Assembly (NCBI RefSeq): GCF_020171525.1
Contig: NZ_JAIVAI010000002.1
Coordinates: forward strand, 1-64,000
Direction: 5' to 3'
Length of the DNA: 64,000 nucleotides
Source: Halobacillus yeomjeoni
GTDB taxonomy: Bacteria; Bacillota; Bacilli; Bacillales; Halobacillaceae
Position numbers and translations under genes: made by a program
Shown: positions 16,579-25,362 of the stretch, one piece after another
Layout: each line of letters begins with the position of its first letter
Position numbering within the stretch: position 1 is the stretch's first letter
The notes under the pieces: generated by a model
What the model was told of the DNA's origin: nothing
Seen by the model: only the letters and a program-made list of their open reading frames with translations
Databases searched by the model: none

Positions 16579-17583
16579 ATGGACACGGGAACTCATGTCG
16601 TCATGGGAGTGGCCTTAGGCGGACTAGCGACGTTAGACCCTGCCGTTCAATCAGACCCTGCATTATTCAATGCCGTCTTGATCGGTACGATCGTCGGTTC
16701 GCAGGCACCTGATTGTGACACTGTACTTAAGTTGAAAAATAATGCCGTTTATATACGTAACCATAGAGGCATCACCCACTCGATTCCAGCGGTCTTCTTG
16801 TGGGGAATCAGTATACCGAGTCTCATTTATTTATTCTCACCTGAAGTCAATTTTCTACATCTTTGGCTGTGGACTTTCTTAGCTGTCATTCTCCACGTAT
16901 TCGTTGACATTTTCAACGCTTACGGGACACAGGCTTACCGCCCGTTTACGAAACGCTGGGTCGCTTATGGATTCATCAATACGTTCGACCCTTACATCTT
17001 TACTCTGCACCTTGCAGGAATCGTCGCCTGGAACTTGGGCGCAGATCCCGGCTTGTTGTGGCTCATCATTTATTTTGTCATTGCCATTTATTACGTCAAA
17101 CGATATTTCGATAAGCGTGAAATGGTAAAAATGATTCACGATTATTTTGATGACGTGGAACAAATCGCTACTTCACCAACAATGAAGCAAAATGTATGGA
17201 AAATAGCGATCACTACAAAAACGCATTATTACGTCGGCCGGGCTGAAAACGGACATATAAAGATTCTCGACGAGTTCATCAATAAACCGATCGATTATGA
17301 TGATCCAGTCGTCCAAAAAGCGTTGACCGATCATAATATTAAAGCCTTTTTATCATTTTCTCCAGTTTACCGTTATGAAATGAGTTATTTTGATGAATAT
17401 ACAGAGGTCCGATTCATCGACCTCCGCTATCGTTCCAGGGGGAGATATCCCTTTGTCGCAGTCGCTCAAATCGACGACGAACATGGCAGTGATCATTTAG
17501 AAATCCTCAATTCTTACACCGGCTGGGTATTTACGGAGGAAAAACTTCAAGACAAGTTGAGCCCTATGGAATCAAAAGGATAA
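16579..17583 (+). CDS. yfhP: YfhP-like membrane-bound metal-dependent hydrolase
   Basis: 334 residues from the ATG at 16579 (AAAGGAGG upstream); the frame is open further but lacks a start. Several hydrophobic helices occur in the first 200 residues with conserved metal-type motifs: THVVMGVALGG, SQAPDCDTV, RNHRGITHSIP and HVFVDIFNAYGTQ. These are typical of the YdjM/LexA-binding-inner-membrane hydrolase group. The C-terminal third is soluble. In B. subtilis YfhP is reported to affect surfactin/competence control, but the substrate is unknown. Location next to mutY is conserved. Confidence 0.85.
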   Translation: MDTGTHVVMGVALGGLATLDPAVQSDPALFNAVLIGTIVGSQAPDCDTVLKLKNNAVYIRNHRGITHSIPAVFLWGISIPSLIYLFSPEVNFLHLWLWTFLAVILHVFVDIFNAYGTQAYRPFTKRWVAYGFINTFDPYIFTLHLAGIVAWNLGADPGLLWLIIYFVIAIYYVKRYFDKREMVKMIHDYFDDVEQIATSPTMKQNVWKIAITTKTHYYVGRAENGHIKILDEFINKPIDYDDPVVQKALTDHNIKAFLSFSPVYRYEMSYFDEYTEVRFIDLRYRSRGRYPFVAVAQIDDEHGSDHLEILNSYTGWVFTEEKLQDKLSPMESKG

Positions 17584-17591
17584 CGAAAGGA

Positions 17592-17619
17592 AAAGCCGTG
17601 TCGACGTGGACACGGCTTT
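17592..17619. terminator. Hairpin between convergent yfhP and yfhJ
   Basis: AAAGCCGTGTC paired with GACACGGCTTT. T runs on both sides are weak, but it sits exactly between two convergent stops. Confidence 0.6.
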
Positions 17620-17623
17620 CACT

Positions 17624-17890
17624 TTAATTCAAGGGTCTTTTTTTATCGAACATTTCCTTATACTTCGGGTTCGTCGCAACGAAATCGTGAAGCCTCGGAC
17701 CGTAGTTTTCGATCCATCGGAGGACGATTTGTTCCGTCAATTTCTTCCCTTGGTATTCATGACCCGCTTTTGCGTAGGTGGCTTCGAAATCTTCCCATAA
17801 AAGCTCGACCCATGTTCTAGCTTCATCAATGGTCAAGTGGCCATTTTTTTCATATAAAAGTTCAGCTAACCGCTGATGTATTTCATCCAT
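17624..17890 (-). CDS. yfhJ: YfhJ / WVELL family protein
   Basis: 88 residues from ATG 17890; a GTG one codon earlier is as well placed relative to GGAGTG. It carries the signature ARTWVELLWEDFEATYAKAGHEY (about 27-49), which names the WVELL family. It is soluble and helical. B. subtilis YfhJ has the same length and sits beside sspK and yfhP, as here. Function unknown. Confidence 0.85.
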   Translation of the reverse strand: MDEIHQRLAELLYEKNGHLTIDEARTWVELLWEDFEATYAKAGHEYQGKKLTEQIVLRWIENYGPRLHDFVATNPKYKEMFDKKRPLN

Positions 17891-18005
17891 CACGTTCAAT
17901 TCACTCCATGTTTGGCAATGTTTACATACGTATTGTATCACATACTTCCTGGGTATGGACACAAACTAAGCTTGTCTCTTCAAGGAGACATGAGGAGGGT
18001 TTACG

Positions 18006-18182
18006 ATGCGTAACAAAGCCAAAAATTTTCCCAATATCAAAATGACGAGTGCACCGGAAGACGAGAGTCAGCACTTGGCTTTAAGACCAAACGGGACAAT
18101 CAATAGTAAGCCTCAAGAAAAGGCTGCCCGCTCGAGAGAACGAGATGTGAACCAAGTTGGGAGGTATCACCGTGGGAAATAA
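18006..18182 (+). CDS. sspK: Small acid-soluble spore protein SspK
   Basis: 58 residues with the RNKAKNFPN start and the GTINSKPQEKAARSRER segment, both close to B. subtilis SspK, a minor forespore protein. AGGAGGG precedes the ATG by six bases. Composition is basic and polar, as expected. It is longer than B. subtilis SspK at the C-terminus. Its last 11 bases overlap the start of the next small gene. In B. subtilis it is forespore-specific; the neighbourhood (yfhJ, yfhH) is conserved. Confidence 0.82.
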   Translation: MRNKAKNFPNIKMTSAPEDESQHLALRPNGTINSKPQEKAARSRERDVNQVGRYHRGK

Positions 18183-18315
18183 GAATTTTAACCCGAATTC
18201 TTCAAACCTCCGTGCCCGCCGTGGATTCAAGCATATAAGCAAACGAGTCAACGGAGAAACCGCACCAACTCAAGCAGACCAGATTACTGAGATTCAGGCT
18301 AAGAAACGCATGTAA
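18172..18315 (+). CDS. Small basic protein overlapping sspK
   Basis: 47 residues from a GTG at 18172, with GGGAGG eight bases upstream inside sspK. The sequence is Asn/Arg/Lys-rich, with RARRGFKHISKRVNGETAPTQ in the middle. It resembles YpzG-like short proteins in the VNGET..TQ part, but I cannot assign the family. The 11-bp overlap and ribosome site imply translational coupling with sspK, so a spore role is plausible. A terminator follows at once. Confidence 0.65.
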   Translation: MGNKNFNPNSSNLRARRGFKHISKRVNGETAPTQADQITEIQAKKRM

Positions 18316-18318
18316 AAA

Positions 18319-18352
18319 AAGACCGCGCACGAATGTTCGTGCGCGGTTCTTT
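18319..18352. terminator. Terminator between sspK unit and yfhH
   Basis: GACCGCGCACGAA / TTCGTGCGCGGTT stem with A run before and T run after, usable from both sides. Confidence 0.85.
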
Positions 18353-18356
18353 ATGT

Positions 18357-18692
18357 TTATACTTTTTTCCCAAGCATAGAAATGGGCAGCGCTTCTTCTT
18401 CCTCTTCCGTTACCTTCTCTCCTTGTTTATTCTGACGGAATCCCCATGCGAATACGCCGTTCATATATTGGATGTGGAACGTATGTGCAGGATCTCCTTC
18501 AACCTCATATGTTTCTCCTGACTGGAATTCTTCAGGATTCATCATATAGGATTTTGCCATGATGATTTTCCGCTCATGAACGGCATATTCATTGACCATT
18601 CCCATTTGTTCAGCTTTGCGTGCTTTTTCTGTAAGCTCAGCTACTTCCTGTCTTAATTCTTCATAAGTATAATCGCTATATCGACGTTCCAT
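18357..18692 (-). CDS. yfhH: YfhH family protein (DUF1811)
   Basis: 111 residues. The first half is a helical pair with ELTEKARKAEQMGMVNEYAVHERKI. The second half is beta-rich with GETYEVEG, FHIQYMNGVFAWGFR and the tail LPISMLGKKV. This is the DUF1811 pattern of B. subtilis YfhH (104 residues), and the neighbours agree. Structures of the family show an SH3-like C-terminal part; no function is established. GGGGGACATAAAA precedes the ATG. Confidence 0.88.
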   Translation of the reverse strand: MERRYSDYTYEELRQEVAELTEKARKAEQMGMVNEYAVHERKIIMAKSYMMNPEEFQSGETYEVEGDPAHTFHIQYMNGVFAWGFRQNKQGEKVTEEEEEALPISMLGKKV

Positions 18693-18813
18693 TTTTATGT
18701 CCCCCTGTAGTTTGACAATTCAAGTTTAATCTCGCCATTAGTACCATCTTTACATTTTATCAAGGATTCGTCACAATGAATATGGTTATGATCCAAATAA
18801 GAGGAGGATGAAT

Positions 18814-19473
18814 ATGGGAACTGTACTCATTACCGGTGCAGGGACGGGGCTTGGCCGTGCCTTGGCACACCAATATGCAAAAGCAGGGCATACAATCGTT
18901 TTATCCGGACGTACCGAGAAGAACCTTTTGATTGTGCAGAATGAGATCCGTGAGAATGGCGGCAATGCTGAAATATTGATCTGCGATGTAACCGAAACAG
19001 CATCCGTTACAGAAGCGATGCGGCAGATCGGCTCCATTGATATCTTGATCAACAACGCCGGTCTCGGAATTTTCGGGGACGTGTCTGAATATACCGAATC
19101 TCAAATCGACCAAATGCTGAATACGAATGTAAAAGGCACAATCCTCATGACTCAGATGGCAGTTCCTAAACTGAGAGAAGTCGGTGGAAGAGTATTGAAC
19201 ATCATTTCCACAGCCGGGCTTCGCGGCAAAAAGAACGAAAGCGTCTATTGCGCTTCTAAATTTGCAGTTCGCGGATTTACGGAGAGCCTGGTGAAGGAAT
19301 GGGAAGAAGAATCTTTATCAGCGACTGCTGTCTATATGGGTGGCATGAATACACCCTTCTGGTCTGAAACAGACCATATCGATGACCCCAGCCGTTTGAA
19401 AGGCCCGGAGGTCGTTGCGGAAAAAATATATCATGAAGATGATGGAAGAGCTGAAATCTTTGTCGATCGTTGA
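18814..19473 (+). CDS. Short-chain dehydrogenase/reductase
   Basis: 219 residues from the ATG at 18814 (GAGGAGG at proper distance; the ATG at 18808 is too close to it). Classical SDR motifs: cofactor loop TGAGTGLGRA (about 7-16), NNAG (about 80) and catalytic YCASK (about 147), with Ser in IISTAG. The acidic or basic residue after strand 2 is Arg in SGRTEKN, favouring NADPH (inference). Substrate unknown. No operon partner; an IS end lies 65 bp downstream. Confidence 0.88.
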   Translation: MGTVLITGAGTGLGRALAHQYAKAGHTIVLSGRTEKNLLIVQNEIRENGGNAEILICDVTETASVTEAMRQIGSIDILINNAGLGIFGDVSEYTESQIDQMLNTNVKGTILMTQMAVPKLREVGGRVLNIISTAGLRGKKNESVYCASKFAVRGFTESLVKEWEEESLSATAVYMGGMNTPFWSETDHIDDPSRLKGPEVVAEKIYHEDDGRAEIFVDR

Positions 19474-19536
19474 TGGGCGTTAAAAAGCTTTCGGTGTAAC
19501 GAATAGAGCGGACGGAGACTATTTAGTAATCGTTTA

Positions 19537-19566
19537 AAATATCAACAACAGACTTTAACAGAGCCA
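19537..19566 (-). repeat. Solitary IS1595-like end
   Basis: AATATCAACAACAGACTTTAACAGAGCC, another copy of the end sequence from 9617 and 10841, with no partner end or transposase nearby. It lies between the SDR stop and a bidirectional terminator. Confidence 0.6.
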
Positions 19567-19574
19567 AAAATTTA

Positions 19575-19607
19575 AAAAAGAATCCCGCACTGCGGGATTC
19601 TTTTTTA
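19575..19607. terminator. Bidirectional terminator
   Basis: A6-GAATCCCGCA paired with TGCGGGATTC-T6 (loop C). Separates the SDR and the next minus-strand gene. Confidence 0.85.
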
Positions 19608-19620
19608 TTTGGGAGAGCGT

Positions 19621-19812
19621 CTATACTCCTCCCCCGCCACCGGGAGGAGGGGGACGTCTAGCCGCGGATTTTTCCGCATCATGCCAACGCCTTTCATTGG
19701 CATCATCCGTTTCACCTTCCCACTTTCTTGATGGATGTTTAATATCTTTATATTTCACATATGCAATCCATATAACCACTAAAGGAATGACGACGTATGG
19801 CAGCCAATCCAT
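19621..19812 (-). CDS. Small single-pass membrane protein
   Basis: 63 residues from the ATG at 19812 (AAGGAGGGG upstream). One N-terminal membrane helix (about 3-20, WLPYVVIPLVVIWIAYV) is followed by a charged stretch KYKDIKHPSRKWEGET and a Pro/Gly tail, RRPPPPGGGGGV. Family not recognised. Likely a real gene because of the strong ribosome site and the terminator after it. Confidence 0.6.
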   Translation of the reverse strand: MDWLPYVVIPLVVIWIAYVKYKDIKHPSRKWEGETDDANERRWHDAEKSAARRPPPPGGGGGV

Positions 19813-19929
19813 GGCACTCCCCTCCTTTCTTCTATCTTCTACGAATATCCTGTCCAATTCGTTTCATGAAAATCGTGATTTTGATGTGGATTTACTTTCT
19901 TCACTCTTAACTCATTGTTATAAATGCAT

Positions 19930-19960
19930 AAAAAAGGAGCCGGCCATAATGGCCAGCTCC
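19930..19960 (-). terminator. Terminator of ptsG-ptsH
   Basis: Minus-strand GGAGCTGGCCATTATGGCCGGCTCC-type stem (19936-19960; one G-T) then six T. Confidence 0.85.
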
Positions 19961-19971
19961 TCTCCCCTCAA

Positions 19972-20238
19972 TTATTCACCAAGGTTTTCTTCTTTCACTT
20001 TTGCTACGACAGCTTCAAGAGCTTCCGCTTCATCAGAACCCTCAGTTGAGAATGTAACTTCCGCGCCATTCGGGATTCCAAGGGACATTACGCCCATGAT
20101 GGACTTCAAGTTAACGGATTTTCCGTTATACTCAAGGTTTACGTCTGCTTCGTACTGTCCAGCTACTTGTACAAGTGCTGTCGCTGGGCGCGCGTGGACG
20201 CCGTCAGCTGCAGTGATTTTCATTGTTTGTTCTGCCAT
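19972..20238 (-). CDS. ptsH: Phosphocarrier protein HPr
   Basis: 88 residues, the usual Gram-positive length. It carries phosphate from enzyme I to the EII permeases. His15 is in GVHARPATAL, and Ser46 in NLKSIMGVMSLG is the HPr kinase target that makes HPr-Ser-P the CcpA corepressor. The ATG at 20238 follows GGAGAG by seven or so bases. It lies right behind ptsG; no ptsI follows, so enzyme I must be elsewhere. cre sites in this window fit an active HPr/CcpA system. Confidence 0.95.
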   Translation of the reverse strand: MAEQTMKITAADGVHARPATALVQVAGQYEADVNLEYNGKSVNLKSIMGVMSLGIPNGAEVTFSTEGSDEAEALEAVVAKVKEENLGE

Positions 20239-20255
20239 GATCAATCTCTCCTTTT

Positions 20256-22292
20256 TTATCCTTTGATTTCGATGATATCTGGATCATTGTGATTGACTTC
20301 TCCAGAAGCCTTCACTTCTACAGACTGACCTTCTTCAAGGTTCGTGAAGACGATCGGCGTAATGATGGATGGTGCATTTTCTTTTACATAATCAAGATCC
20401 ACTTCCATCATCGCCTGACCTTGTTTCACTTCGTCTCCTTCAGAGATCAAGTCTGTAAATCCTTCCCCTTTCAAGCCAACCGTATCAATACCGATATGGA
20501 TCAGGATTTCCATTCCATTGTCGGCTTGAAGACCGATAGCGTGCTTCGTAGGGAAGACGTTCAATACTTTACCGTTGACCGGCGAAACAATCTTACCATC
20601 AACTGGTTCAATTGCAAAGCCATCGCCCATCATTTTACCAGAGAATACTTGGTCAGGCACTTCCGTGATCGGCATCACTTTACCTTTGATAGGGCTTACG
20701 AATTCAAGCTCACCTTTTGTTACAGGTGCTTCAGCTTCTTTCGTATCATTTACCGTCTCAGCTGCATCTTCACGGGAACGTGGTGTTTTACCATCAATGA
20801 TGTCCTGCATTTGTCCACGAAGCGTATCAGATACAGGCCCGAAGATTGCTTGAATGTTGTTTCCTACTTCCATGACTCCGGAAGCACCAAGTTTCTTCAG
20901 ACGAGCTTTGTTTACGTCACCTTTTTCATTGACGGATACACGAAGACGTGTAATACAAGCATCAAGATGAGCGATGTTCTGTTTACCGCCCATAGCTTCA
21001 AGAATTTCAAATGGAAGGTCGCCTACTTCACCGTCATCGTCTGCGTCTTCAGATTCATCTTCACGTCCTGGAGTTGCCAGGTTGAACTTGAGGATCGCCC
21101 AACGGAATCCAAAGTAGTAAACGACAGCAAATACGGCACCGACGATGATGACCCACCACCATTCTGTACGGTTAGGCATGACACCGAACAGGATGAAGTC
21201 GATCAGACCACCTGAGAAAGTTTGACCGATTTTCACACCAAGGATTTCCATAACCATGAAGGAGAATCCTGCAAAAATCGCGTGAATACCGAATAGTACC
21301 GGAGCTACGAATAGGAATGAGAATTCAATCGGCTCTGTGATACCAGTCAAGAATGAAGTCAAAGCAGCAGACGCCATGATACCGCCGACAACTTTTTTAC
21401 GCTCTGGCTTCGCTGTGTGATAAATCGCAAGCGCAGCCGCTGGAAGACCGAACATCATGAATGGGAACTTACCAACCATGAATGTACCGGCAGTGAATTC
21501 AACGCCGTCTTTCAACTGAGCGAAGAAGATACTTTGGTCACCACGGACAACTTCTCCGGCAGCGTTCGTGTAAGTACCGAACTCAAACCAGAACGGAGAG
21601 TAGAAGATGTGGTGAAGTCCGAATGGAATTAAGGAACGCTCGATGACACCGAAGAAGAATGCAGAAATCGTCTGATTTCCATTCAGCATCAAGTGAGATA
21701 GTCCATTCAATCCGCTTTGTGCATAAGGCCATATAAACAGCATGATGATTCCCAAGAACAAGGAAGTGAATGCTGTTATGATCGGAACGAAACGTTTACC
21801 TGCAAAGAAACCAAGGAACTGTGGCAGTTCAATGTTGAAGAAACGGTTGTACATCGAAGCGGCCAGGATACCGACAATGATACCTCCGAATACTCCCGTT
21901 TGCAGAGTAGGAATACCCAGCACATCTGCATAAGCAGGGTCAGACGTCATTTCAGGGGTAACTTTTCCAAGCACTCCCATAACGACGTTCATAATCAAGT
22001 AACCGATGATTGCCGCTAAACCAGCAACACCGTCTCCTTTCGCAAGACCAATCGCTACACCAACCGCGAACAACAGCGGTAAGTTAGCAAATACAATTCC
22101 ACCGGCTTCAGCCATGACTTGTAGGAAAGTCTGTACCCATGGCGTGCCGAAGAAAGGTACTTTTTCAACAAAGCTGTCCTGCGCAAAGCTTGTACCGAAT
22201 GCAAGCAGAATACCAGCTGCAGGCAGCAAAGCGACAGGAAGCATCAAGGCTTTACCAATCTTTTGTAAAGTACCAAAAGCATTTTTAAACAT
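20256..22292 (-). CDS. ptsG: PTS glucose-specific permease EIICBA
   Basis: 678 residues, near the 699 of B. subtilis PtsG. EIIC (about 1-385) has ten or so membrane helices and the [15 protein letters not shown] motif. EIIB (about 405-480) has the phosphorylated Cys in [14 protein letters not shown] (about 530-660) has the active His in [12 protein letters not shown]. It imports and phosphorylates glucose at the membrane. The ATG at 22292 is preceded by TAGGAGG. The long leader before it contains a terminator that GlcT, encoded next door, should control. Confidence 0.95.
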   Translation of the reverse strand: MFKNAFGTLQKIGKALMLPVALLPAAGILLAFGTSFAQDSFVEKVPFFGTPWVQTFLQVMAEAGGIVFANLPLLFAVGVAIGLAKGDGVAGLAAIIGYLIMNVVMGVLGKVTPEMTSDPAYADVLGIPTLQTGVFGGIIVGILAASMYNRFFNIELPQFLGFFAGKRFVPIITAFTSLFLGIIMLFIWPYAQSGLNGLSHLMLNGNQTISAFFFGVIERSLIPFGLHHIFYSPFWFEFGTYTNAAGEVVRGDQSIFFAQLKDGVEFTAGTFMVGKFPFMMFGLPAAALAIYHTAKPERKKVVGGIMASAALTSFLTGITEPIEFSFLFVAPVLFGIHAIFAGFSFMVMEILGVKIGQTFSGGLIDFILFGVMPNRTEWWWVIIVGAVFAVVYYFGFRWAILKFNLATPGREDESEDADDDGEVGDLPFEILEAMGGKQNIAHLDACITRLRVSVNEKGDVNKARLKKLGASGVMEVGNNIQAIFGPVSDTLRGQMQDIIDGKTPRSREDAAETVNDTKEAEAPVTKGELEFVSPIKGKVMPITEVPDQVFSGKMMGDGFAIEPVDGKIVSPVNGKVLNVFPTKHAIGLQADNGMEILIHIGIDTVGLKGEGFTDLISEGDEVKQGQAMMEVDLDYVKENAPSIITPIVFTNLEEGQSVEVKASGEVNHNDPDIIEIKG

Positions 22293-22423
22293 GTCTGTTC
22301 CTCCTAATATTAGATTTGTGCGCAAAACAATCAAACGGTCAACCAATTTTTCAGAAAAATAAAACGGTTACATATTTTAGAAAATGAATAGCGCCGGATC
22401 GACGCTGAAAATCTATTAGAGCA

Positions 22424-22514
22424 CTAAAAAAGGCATGAGTATAGAAGATCAATCGATTATCAGCGGGTATACTACTCCCTATGATAACCATTTCATCTTC
22501 CGATACTCATGCCT
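22424..22514 (-). promoter_or_regulatory. ptsG leader terminator / GlcT antiterminator region
   Basis: On the minus strand AGGCATGAGTAT (22503-22514) pairs with ATACTCATGCCT (22431-22442), followed by a T run (22426-22430). Inside is a second, shorter pairing, GAAGAT with ATCTTC. A terminator between glcT and ptsG that overlaps an RNA antiterminator target is the known arrangement of GlcT-controlled ptsG in B. subtilis. The exact RAT boundaries are not certain. Confidence 0.6.
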
Positions 22515-22537
22515 GATCGAGTCAGTAACACGTATGT

Positions 22538-23380
22538 TTAAGATTTATTGGTTAAACGCTGCAAATGGATTGTCAGATAAACTGCTTCTGACTCATCCAC
22601 CGGCTTTTTCAATTGTTTTTGCATCACTTTTATCAACTTCCATGCAAGATTGTAACACACAGGGTATTCTTGTTTCAACATTTTTGCGAGACGAATTTCA
22701 TCTCCGACACTTTCTTCCTGATGCACCCTGTCGATCGCTCTGTGTAAATGCTGGACCAGGCGATGATAATTGACACTGTTTTTATCAATGGATAATTCCA
22801 TCGTCTCTTCCACTAATGTCACGAGTTGAGTGATCAATTGATTGTGGCGGTTGATCTCACGGATGGTCTTATCGGTAATCGCACTGTGAATATGAAGGGC
22901 GATGAATCCGATTTCCCCTTCCGGAAACTGAATTCCCATTTTATCATAGATCATCGTCACGACTTCCATCGCTACTTGATATTCCTTAGGATAAAGAGAT
23001 TCGATTTCTAATAGGAACGGATTAGAGAACTGCAGATTCTTTTTGGCGCGGTTGATGGCGAACGCTAAGTGGTCGGTCAATGCCACATGAATGTGCTGAT
23101 TCAATTCCTGCCCCATCCTCATTTCAATATGGACAAGGATGTCATTCATGAAATCGATCAACCCTTCATCGATATACGGAAGCAGGTTTACATACTGCTC
23201 TTTTTCCCGCTCATTGCTCAATAGAAAGGTTTTATCAGCTTTATCAAAAGCTATATCATCGTCTTTTTTCCTGTTGAACCCGATGCCTTTGCCTATCAGA
23301 ACAACTTCTTCATACATCGGATGTTCAGCGATGACGACATTGTTATTCAATACTTTTTTGATCTTTACCTGCTGTTTCAT
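22538..23380 (-). CDS. glcT: PtsG transcription antiterminator GlcT
   Basis: 280 residues, BglG/SacY family. The N-terminal RNA-binding CAT domain (about 1-58) has KKVLNNNVVIA and GKGIGFNRKK. Two PRD domains follow (about 66-170 and 172-280) with histidines in HVALTDHLAFAI, LHIHSA, YHRLVQHLHRAI and LTIHLQRL, the sites of PTS phosphorylation. It binds the ptsG leader when glucose is present and prevents termination. GGAGG is six bases before the ATG. Placed immediately upstream of ptsG, as in B. subtilis. Confidence 0.94.
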   Translation of the reverse strand: MKQQVKIKKVLNNNVVIAEHPMYEEVVLIGKGIGFNRKKDDDIAFDKADKTFLLSNEREKEQYVNLLPYIDEGLIDFMNDILVHIEMRMGQELNQHIHVALTDHLAFAINRAKKNLQFSNPFLLEIESLYPKEYQVAMEVVTMIYDKMGIQFPEGEIGFIALHIHSAITDKTIREINRHNQLITQLVTLVEETMELSIDKNSVNYHRLVQHLHRAIDRVHQEESVGDEIRLAKMLKQEYPVCYNLAWKLIKVMQKQLKKPVDESEAVYLTIHLQRLTNKS

Positions 23381-23514
23381 AATGGTCCTCCACCTAATCG
23401 TCCAATTAAGAATTCTTTCCTACTAAAAGCGTTTCCAAATAGTCCATAAATCTTATGGTATAATTCTCGAGCAGATTTTACAAGAGGTTTACACCTGTAA
23501 TGAAGTGTTTCTTT

Positions 23515-23544
23515 TTGTGTGAAAGCGCTCACGTGGTGTATAAT
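23515..23544 (+). promoter_or_regulatory. Promoter with overlapping cre site
   Basis: TATAAT (23539-23544) lies 18 bp after TTGTGT (23515-23520). Between them sits TGAAAGCGCTCACG (23520-23533), matching the catabolite responsive element TGWAANCGNTNWCA at 13 of 14 positions. CcpA bound here would block RNA polymerase. Confidence 0.7.
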
Positions 23545-23598
23545 CCTTCAGGTGTGAAAAAAAGAAAGAGATGAAAGATTGAAAGGAGATCTTCTTCC

Positions 23599-24390
23599 AT
23601 GATTAAATTATTTGTCAGTGACTTGGATGGTACATTACTCGACATGGACCATTTCATAAAGAATGAAGATATAGATGCGATTCACGATATCGTTAACCGC
23701 AATGTCCCAATCACTGTTGCCTCTGGTCGAATGGACCATGAAATTCAGGAGGTCATGAAGCGTGTAGGTGTACCTGCACACAGAGTCAGCCAGAATGGCG
23801 CATTTGTATATGATTCAAATCACGAGCATATATACTCTAAAACATTTGATGGTGCTTTAGCCAGAAAGGTTATGGCCGCAATTGAAAGCGAACCTTTAGT
23901 CAAAACCGTGTCCACAGCAGATAAAACGTACACGGAAGAACACAATGAATGGATCGACTTTATCTCCCAGCATTTATTCCATGATATTATCGTTGCCCCA
24001 GATATGGTCGATCAATTCGGAGCTGCAATTGCACCATCAAAAATAACGCTGCACGGACATGAAAATGAGGTGATGGATGCTTTCAAAAGAATTGACAGCC
24101 ATTTCGTTGATGAAATCGACAGCTTCATTTCTCATGAAACTTGTGTCGACGTCATGCCTAAAGCCATCAACAAAGGAAACGGTCTTCGTTCCTTGATGAA
24201 AGAACTGGATGTAAATCCTGAAGAAATCGCATGTGTCGGTGACTCATTCAACGACATCGCAATGTTCGAGCTCACTCCTCACAGTTATGCCATGTCCACA
24301 GCCCATGATGATGTAAAGCGAAAAGCCAACACTATTGTGGATCATGTCCATGAGGCGATAGAAGATTTAGAGAAAAAAGGATTACTTTGA
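23599..24390 (+). CDS. Cof-type HAD-IIB sugar phosphatase
   Basis: 263 residues. Motif I is FVSDLDGTLLD (about 5-15), motif II is TVASGR (about 39), and motif IV is VGDSFNDIAMFE (about 213-224). The C2 cap domain of the Cof group is in between, with an invariant Lys in the C-terminal part. It is a Mg-dependent phosphatase of sugar phosphates or flavin-type substrates; the true substrate is not predictable. AAAGGAGAT precedes the ATG. The promoter carries a cre site, so it should be repressed on preferred sugars, which fits its place beside the glucose PTS. Confidence 0.9.
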   Translation: MIKLFVSDLDGTLLDMDHFIKNEDIDAIHDIVNRNVPITVASGRMDHEIQEVMKRVGVPAHRVSQNGAFVYDSNHEHIYSKTFDGALARKVMAAIESEPLVKTVSTADKTYTEEHNEWIDFISQHLFHDIIVAPDMVDQFGAAIAPSKITLHGHENEVMDAFKRIDSHFVDEIDSFISHETCVDVMPKAINKGNGLRSLMKELDVNPEEIACVGDSFNDIAMFELTPHSYAMSTAHDDVKRKANTIVDHVHEAIEDLEKKGLL

Positions 24391-24393
24391 TGA

Positions 24394-24425
24394 AAAAAGA
24401 CTGAGCTTTCAATGCTCAGTCTTTT
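24394..24425. terminator. Terminator between HAD gene and recX
   Basis: AAAAAGACTGAGC / GCTCAGTCTTTTT stem with T run. Confidence 0.85.
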
Positions 24426-24463
24426 TCATCTTCTATTATTGAATACCTGAACTTATAAAATAC

Positions 24464-25276
24464 TCATTCCTCACAATATTCATCAAGGAAGCGATCGATG
24501 AGATCAAAAGAGAATCCTTTCCGATACATCCCCTGCTTGATTTTTTGCTTCAACTCAAACCCTTCCGCCTTGCGCTCAAACTTCCTTAGTAACTTCTCTC
24601 CTTGGTATACGGCCGCTTCCCACTCCTGATCTTCCTCTTCATCCACCGGAAGATTGGCGATTACTTCTTGGATGATCTCTCCTCCATACCCTTTCTGCAT
24701 CAATGTCTGCTGTAGGTTTTGAAGTTGCTGCCGGAATGATTTTTTCCCGCTATTCTTCAATTTCTTCTCCGCGAACTTCCGAGCTTTTTCATATTGTTTA
24801 TCAAAACTGAAATGTGTGAGAGCTTCTTCTGCCTGCTGGGCACTCACACCTTTTTCCAACAGTTCTTTCTTCAAAAGCAGCGGACCTTTACTAGAAGTCA
24901 TGATTCTTGTGCGGACAAGTGAATTGGCAAACTCCTGATCATCTAAAAACTTCTCATCGTATAAGCGCTTTACGATTTCATCTATATGTTCCGGATCCAC
25001 TTCTTTCTCGCTCAAATAATCCCTGATTTCCTTTTCAGAGCGCATCCGATAGCTTAAATAATTGATTGCAAGGGTATAGGATTTATGTAAGGTATCTGTT
25101 TGGATCAAAGCCTCGATCGTGGCATCATCCAGTTCCATATTTTTTTGCAGACGGTACTTAATTAAGACATCTTCGTCCACACTAAACCCGTAGGCTTCCC
25201 CCTGGCCTCTGTCCAAAAAGATATTGTACCGATTCTTATGCTTTTTTTGCGTCGTGATTTTTGTCAGTTTTGCCAT
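24464..25276 (-). CDS. recX: Regulatory protein RecX
   Basis: 270 residues, close to the 264 of B. subtilis RecX. It has three three-helix repeats, each with the YxxRLLSYRMRSEKEIRDYL-like or LxxxGYxxxxI pattern; for example LAINYLSYRMRSEKEI (about 82) and LMQKGYGGEIIQEVI (about 195). RecX binds along the RecA filament and modulates it. Start at 25276 because AAGGGGTGG lies six bases upstream. Divergent from yfhF, the order seen in B. subtilis. Confidence 0.92.
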   Translation of the reverse strand: MAKLTKITTQKKHKNRYNIFLDRGQGEAYGFSVDEDVLIKYRLQKNMELDDATIEALIQTDTLHKSYTLAINYLSYRMRSEKEIRDYLSEKEVDPEHIDEIVKRLYDEKFLDDQEFANSLVRTRIMTSSKGPLLLKKELLEKGVSAQQAEEALTHFSFDKQYEKARKFAEKKLKNSGKKSFRQQLQNLQQTLMQKGYGGEIIQEVIANLPVDEEEDQEWEAAVYQGEKLLRKFERKAEGFELKQKIKQGMYRKGFSFDLIDRFLDEYCEE

Positions 25277-25362
25277 CATGGTCCACCCCTTTTTAATATT
25301 TATTGTAGCATGTGAGCACCGACCCATGTCATTCATGATAATCGTTGAAGGAGGAAAATCAT

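Noticed and set aside
20289-21215. Long plus-strand frame of 308 codons
   Set aside because: Antisense to ptsG, whose domains and motifs are complete.
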